Shown here in pieces: positions 13,273 through 24,031 of a stretch of DNA of 64,000 nucleotides; the stretch's first letter is position 1, and each line of letters starts with the position of its first letter. The position numbers and the translations under genes are program-made. Source of the stretch: Wolfiporia cocos (Eukaryota; Basidiomycota; Agaricomycetes; Polyporales; Phaeolaceae). The stretch lies in contig JACCLO010000002.1 of the NCBI GenBank assembly GCA_029448655.1, positions 434,001 through 498,000 of the forward strand, in the 5' to 3' direction. The notes beneath the pieces are model-generated. The model saw only the letters and a program-made list of their open reading frames with translations. It had not been told where the DNA came from and did no database searches.

Positions 13273-13794
13273 ATGCCAGTCAAGGTTGTCTCCTCCAAGG
13301 CCGAGTTCGACCAGATCGTGAGTGGCTGCCGCCGATGGCGTCCGCCCGCCGCAGTTTTCGCGGAAACCGCTCATCGTGCGCGATCTCCAGATCAATGGCG
13401 ACAAGGTCGCCGTGTTCGACTTCTGGGCGACCTGGTGTGGCCCGTGCAAGGTCATCTCGCCCATCTTCGAGAAGCTGTCGGAGCAGTTCCCCACCGCTGA
13501 GTTCTACAAGGTCGATGTCGACGAGCAGCAGGACATCTCCCAAGAGGTCGGCATCCGCGCGGTGAGTAGCTCGTTTGTTTGGCCTATAATCTCATTGGGG
13601 GCAGGCCCGATGCTGATCTGCTATGCCCGACCCTAGATGCCGACGTTCATGGCGTTCAAGAACGGCGAGAAGATCAAGGACCTCGTGGGCGCTAACCCGG
13701 TCGCCCTCCAGGCAAGTGCCAGCTCACAGAGCCCTACTGTACCCTGCTGATACTGTTCGCTTTATAGGCGTTGATCAAGGAGGTCGCTGCATGA
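13273..13794 (+). CDS. Thioredoxin
   Basis: Exons 13273..13317, 13391..13561, 13637..13711 and 13768..13794 give 105 aa, the usual thioredoxin length. The redox site is WCGPCK inside VFDFWATWCGPCK. The family cis-Pro is in MPTFMAFKNG, the first residues of exon 3. It reduces disulfides in the cytosol (peroxiredoxins, ribonucleotide reductase, PAPS reductase) using NADPH through thioredoxin reductase. No signal or transit peptide is visible. The third intron (13712-13767) has a GC donor: the exon ends CAG and the intron starts GCAAGT, a textbook GC-AG intron. The last exon encodes only ALIKEVAA. Confidence 0.96.
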
Positions 13795-16410
13795 GAGACC
13801 GACGACACCGGCTCTACAGCACCCCGGTCACGATTATCGTTATCAGTCGCAGTATGATATGTATCCCCACAACTATTGTACCAACAGAGACAAATCGATA
13901 CAAGCGTTGGGAAACCTACATGGATTCCTGTGTGTTTGCTGTCGCGCCTTCGTCCATGTAGAATATCATGGTGAAAGCGGTCGATACCGAAGGCGTCCCT
14001 GAGGAGCCTGAAGGAACAGAGGCGATGATTGGCTGACGCAAGCATCAGCCACGCACACGTGACTGATACACGACGCGTCATGGTCGACGCGTCGCATAGT
14101 CCTGTGCCCGATCCATTGGCCAGCTCGCCGTTTGTTGGGCGTCGTCAACCCGTCAACACTACTTTCTGTTCGGGATGTCTGTTCAGCTAAATGTAGGCGA
14201 GGCACGAAAGCTTGACGATCTTGCATGTATGAGGGCTGAAATCGCGGTTGTTGCTACGTGCGTCGCATGCACGAGCTTGGATGGATGATTCCGGCTCAAG
14301 CTGCCAAGTTATCCCTGTATTTACAGATTGAGTGAGGTCTTGAAGGGAGATCGACCTATAGCAGCTGAGCGCCGTCCGATCTATACGCGCGACCTCACTC
14401 AAAGTCGATGAGGCCGCTCGATGGACACACCTGTATCCTGGCATATTCCGCCATGTGCTCGCTAAATGCACGACCAAATACACGACGTGCGTTCGGCTGA
14501 AGTCGGTACGACGCGGCTCACCGGTAGCCACGATCTGGCGTAATCTTGCCGATCTACCCCGGGTTCGTACTTGGGTCCGTTCCATGAATAGCAGCTTGGA
14601 AGCTGTTGACGAGTTGTTGACACAGATCTTGCCCCGGGATATCTCCCAGGAGATTCTCTGGGAAAATCGGCGTCAGTCGACCCATTGGCGCTTATCCGTT
14701 TAGAGGTTTTGTTCCCGACGGTACATCTTGGACGTTCGGACAAAATTGGCAGCATTGAAGTGCAGCCGCAACCAGATAAGATGTGCCCTTTATTGTCCAC
14801 CCATGGTCGTCTAGCATGATCAGTATCATCTTGACGACAGACGGACGTCCAAGATGATTTTGAATGAGAAGCCGCAGATTCAAAAGCAATTCAAAGATGT
14901 TACGCAGGATGACCTGGCGCTTCCCATGGACTTGGGTCTTGTGCTTGAAACTGAATGCCACAGAAATAAAATCGGCTCCGCGCGCACGTTCGAACCATGA
15001 AGGAGATTGCAGCTGACGTACTCACCCACGAGCAGGGTGCACTTCGAAGTCCACCTTTGGCGGCTGGCCACACGCTAGGGCGGAGCGCAGTTCTGGCTCA
15101 GATTTAAACGTTGGATGCCAGTATTGTTCGGCTAAGGGGCCCGCAAACAGGCCGCAATCTGTGTGCGTCAGGTAGGAGTATGATGACGATGGGTGACGAA
15201 CATCGTACGATGCTATCGGATTAACGCCCTCACAAGTCTCACATGGAGTGAGGTCAGCAGACATGAGACAAGCAAGCTCGATCGACGGAGCGTGTATAGC
15301 GAGCCGAAAAATAGCATGAAGCACAGGGCGAACCAGCGTCACAGGCGCATAGCAAGAAAGAGTGGGTAAAGAGAGGCAGATGTGCAAGCGGAAGTTGACG
15401 ACAACGTGCGTCTCGCGGGACACGCGGGCGCCGGCCAAGTCGATCGAGTTACACTCGCAACTCGGAACAACGGAACGCCAAATGAATAACCACGGAAGCA
15501 GTGCGAAGGTACTGGACCGGGCGAGCGGAGGCTTTCTGACTGATCATGGATGTGTGGTTGCGAGAACGATCCGAGCGCGCGCGCGAACGCATCGCGCCTG
15601 AAGGCAACTGCCTGTTCGAGGTGGATCTTCTCCCCAGAGCCAATTCTGCGTGCCAAGACGCGGGCAGACTTGTGGCGCCGTTGTGGCTGCTATAGGTCGG
15701 GCGCCGTCCTGAGAAGTCGCAGTGCGCGGCACAGTCTGCATCAGAACGCGTGAGAGGGTATCATGCTGGGTATCACAGCGATGTGTTCGAGGGCAGGATC
15801 CACGTGCGACTTGCCGGGAAGCTGATGCAGGGCACCTCGAGGCGGCGATAGGAAGAGAATAGGTCAGTCAGCGAGCCGCACCAGGACCGTGCGCCCAGAG
15901 AAGGCAGCGCATCGGCGCGTTCGTGTAGCGTTAACGTGGCTCACATGGTCAGACGTGATAGGAATTGGAGGCTCGCTCAATGACACAGAGGTTTAGCCAA
16001 GCCAAGCCTAGTTGGTGGTCTCGTACGTTCCGCTCCACAGCCGTGCGGTGTGACCTTGACCTGGGAGAAATGGCGGCGAACACGATAATCTGGCAATGCA
16101 AAGGGCAAACATGCGCCGGGAGCCCATTCGCCGGTATTCTGGGCGTCGTGCGAAGTGCGTAATAGGCGGTGATAGATGGACGGCGACGCGGTGCGCAGCG
16201 AACGCAGCTCGAGACGCTGCTCGCCGTTTGCAACAACGACGGAGCGCCGACGAACGGGCGAGAGACCAGATAGAGACAAACAAAGCCACAAACAAAGCGG
16301 TCATCGCGACCACGACGTCGAGGCACAGCGTGCTCGACCGTGGGTTTCATTCCTACCACTTCAATTGCCTCCGTTTTCTTTTTCTCCTTCACTCTCATCT
16401 CTCCTTCATC
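13795..16410. other. 2.6-kb spacer
   Basis: No gene is supported. There are several 60-140 codon open frames on both strands, for example 15022-15438 (-), but none carries domain motifs or splices into a longer chain. No tRNA-like fold was seen. The last ~80 bases are CT-rich and lead into the next start codon. Confidence 0.5.
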
Positions 16411-19400
16411 ATGGCGATACTAGGCGGCATATTCACCAAGCGCGACAAGTCCAAACCACCTGCAGAGTCCAAGTCGAGCACCTCGTCGACCTCAGACAAC
16501 CTCCAACTCTCGCGCACGACCTCTGCGCAGGCCAACGGCAGCATCTACAGCGGACCCCCGGGCGCGTCGTCGAGCAAACTTATGCTCGGGTTCCGAGGAA
16601 GGAAGGGCAATCCCCCAGCAGCTCTGGACGACAATGACAACGGCTTCCTGCGCCCACCAGACACGATGCATCCACGCCGATTCTCAAGTTCAAAGTCAGA
16701 ATCAGGCCATGACATGCTTGGTCCCCCGCCCTCACGCTCCGACCTCTTCGCCGCCTATGCCGAACCCTGCGACGGGCGCTCCACTCGTTCGCTGCCCACG
16801 CCGGAGCCTACGCCCACCGAGCACACCTTCCCTCGCGACCCGTTGACCACGCCTCAGCCGCCACCACAGAAAAAGAATAAGGGGATGTTTGCCTGGGCAC
16901 ACCGCGATCGCAAAAGGTCCAAGCCATCCGCGCCATCCGAGGTGCTGCCGCCGTCAAGCGCGGACGACTCCTCGTTCAACCTCAAATCATTCCGGCATGT
17001 TAGGCCTGTATCGCCAGGCCCAAGCGAGCTGTCTTCGCCTATAGGCCGACCGCCGTCTGCGTCCGTCTCTGGAGGGCTCACCCCGCCCCAGCGGCCGCGC
17101 GAGAACAGTATCGCGTCTGTCGACTCGTCACAGCGAATTTCGGTAGCCGCATTTCGCGAGGTGGCGGCACGCAGAAGCGCTGCCAACTCGCCTTCCCCGT
17201 CCTCTACTGACATGCCGTCGCCGTTCGGACGCCCAGGCCCCTCTCCCCAGCAGCCTCCCAGTCGGCGCAGCTTCCCTCGTTCGCCCAAGTCGCTCCTGTC
17301 AGACTCAACCTCAGATGAGTCCGAGGACGAGGAGGAAGAGGAAGACGAGAGGTCTGCAGGATCGTCCACCCTGCACCCCGGGCGTCCTGGCTCTCGCGCT
17401 CCTGCATCACCCGCGCAAGGTTCGCCCGCGCGGCCGAGGCCTCCGCGGGTTGTGGCGTCGCCGTCTGCCCAGAGCTCGGCGAGTGGTAGGGACAGCGTTC
17501 GCAGCCGAGCACGCGCATCGCAGTCGACGTCCGCACTGATGCCCAACGCTGCGGCGAAACGCGCGTCGATGCTCGCCGCTGCCAGTGCCGGTCAGTCGGG
17601 TCCATCTTGCACGCATCTCACGCTAATGTGTGTACAGGCAAGAGCGCCGGGAGGCGTGCAGACAGCGATTCTGACAGCGACTCCTCGGGCTCCGGTTCGG
17701 ACACAGACTCGGATGACGCCCCTCTGGCCAGGCTGGTCAGTCCCAAGCGGCCAGGAAGCTCTACTTCCAACAACACCCAGTCTTCTCGTCGGATACCTGC
17801 CAAACCACTCATCGACATTTCAGGGCTCCCACCGCCGCCGACGTTCTCGCCTAACCTCGATTCGCCTCGTGCTCCATCCGAGAAGGAGAAGCAAAAGGAG
17901 AAAGAGAAAGAGAAGGACAAGGATACCGACCATGAGTACGTAAAGGTCGACGTGCAGGAGGCGCCCAAGCCGGAGATAGCAAAGGTGCTCTCCTCGCAAG
18001 AGAAGCCGAGTTTGAACGACCGTCTCGCGCGACTCGCACAAAGTGTCGCAGCCGGTCGATCAGCAGACGACGAGAAGCGTGGGCGTGGGCCCCCAACACG
18101 CAGTCAGACAGCGCCGATGGACGGGTTTGCTAACCTGACCATCCCGAGCATGAAGACAGACATGCCTGAACCGCCCTCCCCCGCGAAGGCAAGGGCCAAG
18201 CCCAAAGGAAGGTCAATGTCGACCTCGAACGCGATAGACGGTATCAAGGATCTATCAGACCCAACGCCCATCGTTCCCACTCCAATCAAGGAACGCTCTC
18301 CTCCGCCTTCGTTCAGCGTCACATCGCGCCCGCCGTCCCAACTAAGCCTCACGTCGCTTGTTCAGAACGCGCAACAACAGTCACTCTTTTCGCTTCAGCC
18401 TTTGACGACTCAGCTCGCGCAGAGCGTACGCTCGCACTCGCCTGCGTCCACGGCGGGTTCACTCCCTCCTGTTTCTCCCTCTGAGTCGACTTCGCCTCGT
18501 GCGCCGCTCATACCGGACAATGGCGCGCATCCTGCGAAGGGCTTCACTGGTGGCGGGCTCCTCGCCAATGCCGTCCCGAAATATTCTGAAGCGGCTCCGA
18601 AAGCTTCCCCTGCTTCGTCAGCTACATCCTCTCCTGCTCTGCGTGCGGCGAGACGGCGTTCCGCAACGATGGGTCAAGCCCATTTGCACAGTCCGCCATT
18701 GCCAACAATGATGGAGGAGACCACGGCCCCTGTCCCTCTCCGTGCCTTTGCCGAGCCGGGATTCAGCACACGGAATGTAATCGAGGCTGGGAGCAGCGTA
18801 TCCTCCTCGTCTGTGTCTTCGCTGTCAGTGACGTCTACTCCCGCTGCACCGTTGCAACCTGCCCCGAGCACCGCACCGGCGTCCAGCAAGGCACGTGCGC
18901 GATCAAGCACGCTTGCCACGCTCACTGGAGGCAGTGGAAACGGCAATGGCAGCTCTGGCGGGTCTAGCGTTGGCGGGCCGCCTGTACGGCCATGGGCTGC
19001 AGGCGGGTTCCGTGGGAACAGCCCGGCAAGCTCGACAGGCGACTCGAGCGGTGCGCCTACGCCGATCACGCCTGGGGACGGCAGCGAGGTGAGCTTTACG
19101 CTCCGTGACAAGGAACGGGAGCCAGCGCGCGACAGAGAGAGTCGCGTGGGGCAGAGTGCGCCAGCTGACCGCGCGGCGATGCGGCGTGCGCACAGGAAGA
19201 GTGCGAGCGCTGCGTTTGACGAGCCGGACAGAGGACGACAGGGTGGCAGGGACGAGCGGGCGGACGGGCAGACGGAGGAGAGCAGGAGGCGGGAGCGGAG
19301 ACGCAGCGAAGCAAAGGCGGCTATTGAGGTCAGTCGGACAGGCGAGGTGTCCGATCCGCCCCGTGCTGACGCGAGTGACTCCCCACTGCAGCTCGGGAAC

Positions 19401-20222
19401 ATCATGAACGGGCGGGTGATCCGCAAGGACGACGACGAGGACGACGACGAGGACGTGCCGTTGGACAACATCCCGCCCCGCATGAGCATGATGTCCCAGA
19501 TGATGGGCATGCCGGTGTCGCCGTCCGGGCCGCTGATGGGCATGAACATGAACATGTCCCCATCATCGCCCATGGGCTGGCAGAACCCACAAGCAGGGAT
19601 GCTGAACCCACAGCAGTTCATGTTCCCCATGATGCCCCCGAACGCCGACCCCGCATACCTCGCAGCACACCAGCAAGCCATGCTGATGGCGAAGCAAGCC
19701 TATCAGATGGCGGTCGCGCAGCAGGCCATGGCCGCCGCCGAAGAAGAGTGGGAGCGCGGATCCGCGGCCGCCGCAAGCATACTCAGCGGCGGCGGCGGCG
19801 GCGGCGGCAGAAGCGGCCTGGGCGGGCCGATGCCGTCCATGTTTGCGGGTGGCGGCTTCGGCATGAACATGGGCGGCATGGGCATGGGCGGCTGGCCCGG
19901 GATGATGTTCCCGAGCAGCGCGCAGTCGATGTACGCGGGCAGCGTCGTGGGCAGCGAGCTCGGCGGCAACCGCGCGAGCGCGGGCTGGGGCTCGCGCAGC
20001 GCGTATGGCGACCCGTCCGGCAACGACCGCGCCTCGATGATGAGGGCCTCAGGGTTTGGCCTCCCCCCACCGCCGCCCGTGCCAAGTCGTCCCGACGTGA
20101 CCGGCCAGCAGCGGCCAGGGACGCGGCCGAGGACGAAGACCGCACCCACCATACAACCGTCAGAAGCTCCACGGCGACAGCCGCCTCCCTCGAGCTGGAA
20201 GGCGGGCTCGCGGCCGACATGA
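16411..20222 (+). CDS. Large low-complexity protein of unknown function
   Basis: Exons 16411..17590 and 17638..20222 give 1,254 aa; the single 47-bp intron has donor GTCAGT and is phase 1. The protein begins MAILGGIFTKRDKSK and is almost wholly disordered. It has Ser/Pro-rich stretches, an acidic run near residues 300-315, a Ser-Asp repeat directly after the intron, a Lys/Glu charged run, then a C-terminal third rich in Met, Gly and Pro (MMSQMMGMPVSP, a Gly run, MGGMGMGGWPGM). No catalytic domain, signal peptide or membrane segment is seen. The acidic DDDEDDDEDVPLDNIPP segment before the Met-rich part could be a conserved short motif. The frame is open over 3.7 kb, so it is a real gene; its role is unknown. 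Confidence 0.85.
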
Positions 20223-21067
20223 TCCACTCCTTCCCATGACTTTCATCCATCCATTCGTTTCTATTCAGGTTTCACTCGAGGTTAGAGTGTACAAGCACAT
20301 TCCGGGCGCCGGAGCGGGCGGCTCTGGGCTAGATCACGGACTGGTCACTGATTATCTCCCTCCTTTCTGCGCTCTCGCACATGCATCCCCTACATTCACC
20401 CGCCAGCGCCCGGCCGGGCTGGCGTATTTACGCGCTCCTTCTGTCAACATACCCCAGCCACTCTCCTGTCCAGTAGTAGTACGTTTCTTGCCTCTCATCT
20501 CATCACCATCTTCGTATTCAGTAGCACAGGCATCCTCACGAGGCCGTAATCCAGCAGCTTCTTGCAATGACCCCGACGATTACCGGATTGCGTCTCGCAT
20601 GCGCATTCTTGCCGTACATCCGCGGAATTGTTGATTTGTAGTACCCACGCGTTTCGTTCTGCGATATCGATATCCACACAATCGAGCGGACAAATGCTGG
20701 AGAGGAATGTCCACGCCTGGCTTCCGATGCTATTAACAAGTCGTATGGTATGTATGTGCCGAGAACATCCGGTCTAGTCAGCTGAATGCGAGCCGGTCAT
20801 GCGGTCGCAGCAATCTCTTCCGATCTTTCGGACAGCCCGGACGCTTTGCCGCCGTCTACTGCTCGTCTGTACGAACCGCATTTAGAATCGATATGTAGCC
20901 GACAGATTACCGCAACGCACGGAGTTTTGGTTTCGCTGCGTACGTTTTCTGCCACCCTATCCGGAGATTGCGGACTCGAATCGCTCGAATCGGGCAAGCG
21001 CGTCCCATCGGGGGCTATTTTACAATACCTGCGTGCTATCGTCAGCTGTGAATACAGGCAGGGTCTA
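20223..21067. other. Spacer between convergent genes
   Basis: This holds the 3' ends of the low-complexity protein gene (+) and the Sec14-like gene (-). No further gene is supported. Short frames on both strands lack motifs. Confidence 0.5.
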
Positions 21068-22163
21068 TCAATCCACGCACGACACGATCTGTTCCCAATA
21101 GCTGGCGGGCTCGAATTCGTACGCGAAGTCCCCGCCGAAGTCGGCATCCAGTTGTTCCTTCGGGATGAGTTCCAGCAGGTCGGGATTGAACCGCATCTGC
21201 GTGTGCGTGTGAGCGGCTCGAACGCCTGAGCAGACGCATGCCAAAGATAGATATCGCTCACCTTATCGCGCGTGATGGGGTCGAGGAACGGCGCGATGCC
21301 CTTGTAGAAGAAGTTGAGGATCATCGGCAGGTTCACGACGAGCGCGCGGCCGAGCGTCTCGACGTAGTGCTGCTGCAGGATGGTGAGCACCTTGCGCGCG
21401 ACGGAGATGGACGGGTTCGTGCGCAGCGTCGTGCTCTTGTAGTCGACGACGATCACGAGCGAGTCCTGCCCCGGCGGCATGAAGTCCTTCGCGCGCTCCC
21501 TGGCGGCGCGGTCAGCATGGGTACGGCGCAGAGCGTGCGGGGGACGCACAGACACCAGACGAGGTGCCGCAGCTGGCGGGGGCCGGTCTCGGTGTTCTCG
21601 CGCCCGGGGCGCATGTAGAGGATCGGGCGGCCCTGGTTATCGAACCCGTTGAGGATTCTGCCGAGAAGCATTGAAGCAGCGTGAGCGCGACATGGGAAGC
21701 GAGAGAAGGGCGGACGCACATCTTGCCGGTCTCGCTCTCGATCCTGACCTGCGCGTCGATCGGGGGTCCTGCGTGAGCCGCTCAGCACGCACGCGCACGC
21801 GGAGCACGGCGCACCTCGTCCGGCGGGATCAGGTCCGGCTTGAAGTCCCGCCGCCACTCGAGCGTGCCCCGGAGGCGCTTCTTGCCGTCGTCGAGGTTCC
21901 ACTTCGCGGCGCGCATGTACCGCGGGACGGTGTCCCACTTGTCCAGCCAGCGCCGCTCCCACGCGCGGTACGGGTCCGACTCGGGCAGGAGAAGGGTGTC
22001 TGCGTACTGGTGCGCGGTCAGCGACGTCCGCCGCCGTGTGAGACGACGCACGCACCTCTCGCAGAGCCGTGATCAGGCGCTGCTGCTCCTCGGTGTATGT
22101 TCGCACGGGGCCGATCACTGTCCCAGGAGCGGGAGACGTGAGAACCTGGTGCGTTTTCGGCAT
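21068..22163 (-). CDS. Sec14-like CRAL-TRIO lipid transfer protein
   Basis: Minus-strand exons 22163..22056, 22006..21815, 21748..21720, 21657..21550, 21499..21262 and 21196..21068 encode 267 aa, all phases consistent. The N-terminal helical region has RAWERRWLDKWDTVPRYMRA and LRGTLEWRRDFKPDLIP. The CRAL-TRIO fold follows, about 90-245: RPILYMRPGREN, LVWCLERAKDFMPPGQDSLV, VDYKSTTLRTNPSI, ILQQHYVETLGRALVVNLP and FYKGIAPFLDPITRDK, ending in DFGGDFAYEF. It likely binds phosphatidylinositol plus a second lipid and presents it at membranes. The layout resembles yeast Pdr16/Sfh proteins more than Sec14 itself; the paralogue assignment is inference. Confidence 0.92.
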
Positions 22164-23255
22164 CAAAAAGCTAGGGTGTGGGTGCGATATCTGCAGGCAG
22201 AACAGCACGGCCGCAGCGACGTGGCGGGGGGAGGTCAAGGTGCTCGGCGCACATCGTCGAGGGCTTGTATGCCAACGCCGAGGACGGTCAGCAACGAGGT
22301 GTAATGGTGATTGATGACTTTGGCGCTGATCGCAGATATGGATTGCCGGTCCTCCGAGCCCGACAACGTCGGCCGCGGCCGCTGCGTGTTCTGCGATCTT
22401 TGCGCTCGCTTGCTCGTCGAGGGTGTTTGTGGGGAAATTTGTATTTCGGCTTTGGACGCGACTGAAGAAAACAGCGGGGACACTCGTACAAAAAACTACT
22501 ATTATAGATCTATAATTATGAATCACAGATAGCTGGTTCACAGCTGGCGAAATCAGATTAGGCAAGAATTCCCGTGCAAGTCAAATGCGTGCGCATACAT
22601 CGAGGCGAAGAATGTAGTGTCATGTAAGTCCTTCTTGGCCAGATCAGGAAGGCGACTTGCCAGATCCGTCTCGTCCTGCCTGTCTACTCCCCCAAACTCT
22701 CGCATATTTCGTAGTTACAGCACACACGCTTCCATACTCGGAAAAGAATAACACCCCAGATGCGAACGTGTATCTCCGTTAAATAGAGGCGGTAATTAAC
22801 CAGATCCCAGACGTATCCGGCCGATGAAAGATTAGCTCGCTGGGAGAAGAACCGATATTGCGCACCTTCTATAGCACGATGCAAGGATCCGATCAATCGA
22901 ACCACCATTGCCAACAGCATGACCTTATTATTCGCAAAGTTGCAGGATCACAACATTCCGCGTGCTGCGCATACCCGAACACCATTCATGATTCGGACGC
23001 TAGATATCTCATCCATGGATCATTTCGTGCGTCATGACCTGAAAATTGCTGCGTATATCAACTCCACCCCGGGGTCGAACGTTCGAGCATCCATGGATGA
23101 TTTGACGGGGCAGCTTACGAGCGCCAATGGACCTACACGGACCCATTATCTAGGCTTTTATTGCCGACAAGTCCTAAATTAGATATCGGTTAACCGGCAA
23201 ATTTCGTGCTCAGTTTTTGCGCGCACCTCCTTGCTTGCCACCAGCCGCCGCCACC
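22164..23255. other. Spacer between divergent genes
   Basis: It separates the Sec14-like gene (-) from Nop10 (+). No supported gene; an 87-codon frame at 22919-23182 (+) has no motif or codon pattern to support it. The 30 bases before the Nop10 ATG are CT/GCC-rich. Confidence 0.5.
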
Positions 23256-23554
23256 ATGCATCTCATGTACACGCTCGATGAGAAAGGCAACCGGGTATAT
23301 ACACTAAAGGTGAGCCAGTCCTAGCCTATGCTTGAACTCTTGTTGATCCACCTTTATAGAAAATCACCGACTCTGGAAAGATCACCAAGTCGGCTCATCC
23401 AGGTGAGCTCTCCGTCGGACCCGCCTAGCTGCCCCATAGCTCATCGCGCACAATAGCTCGTTTCTCTCCCGACGACAAGTTTTCGAGGCACCGGGTGACG
23501 ATCAAAAAGCGCTATGGGATCCTGCTGACCCAGCTTCCCTCCAAGCCCATGTAA
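23256..23554 (+). CDS. NOP10: H/ACA ribonucleoprotein subunit Nop10
   Basis: Exons 23256..23309, 23360..23402 and 23457..23554 give 64 aa, the same length as other eukaryotic Nop10 proteins. The sequence opens [18 protein letters not shown] and ends in the conserved block [20 protein letters not shown] followed by [10 protein letters not shown]. It is the small subunit bridging Cbf5/dyskerin and Nhp2 in box H/ACA snoRNPs, which pseudouridylate rRNA in the nucleolus. The gene is easily missed because no exon is longer than 98 bases. Confidence 0.96.
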
Positions 23555-24031
23555 ACCACCGACGCTGGGTCTTTCACTTCGTCTCCTATACCCATTGCTC
23601 CATCCCACGTTCTGGTCACGGACGCGAGGCAGGGGTATCTCATCGAAGGCACAAAAGGCGGACGGGGAGTAGGGATGGCGCATACGCGTCCACGTATGTC
23701 GATACCTCTGCACGCTCATCCCACATCAGATTCCATTTGGATGGTGTTGATCCCGTGTGAGCCAATTGGTATTAGAGGAGCGATGACGGTGTATGTTGCA
23801 AACTGTGCGGTGTATCTGTGTATTGTTATGGGCAGAGAGATCGCATGGGGAAAGCACGTTCGATTGTCATATCCAAATGCAGAAACGGTATTTTGCAGAA
23901 AACATAGTTATTTTGCATGGCGAGCTTTCGCCGAGTTGCTCTCACGTTCGCAGCCTTGCCTCTTGCCTCTGCCCGCCTCACGACGACAAACTTCTTGCAT
24001 GCGCTGACCCACCGCGCACTGCCAACCAGTC
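23555..24031. other. Spacer before chitin synthase
   Basis: 477 bases with the Nop10 3' end and the chitin synthase promoter. No separate gene seen. Confidence 0.5.

Noticed and set aside
22919..23182. 87-codon plus-strand frame in the Sec14/Nop10 spacer
   Set aside because: No recognisable motif, no start context and no supporting splice structure.
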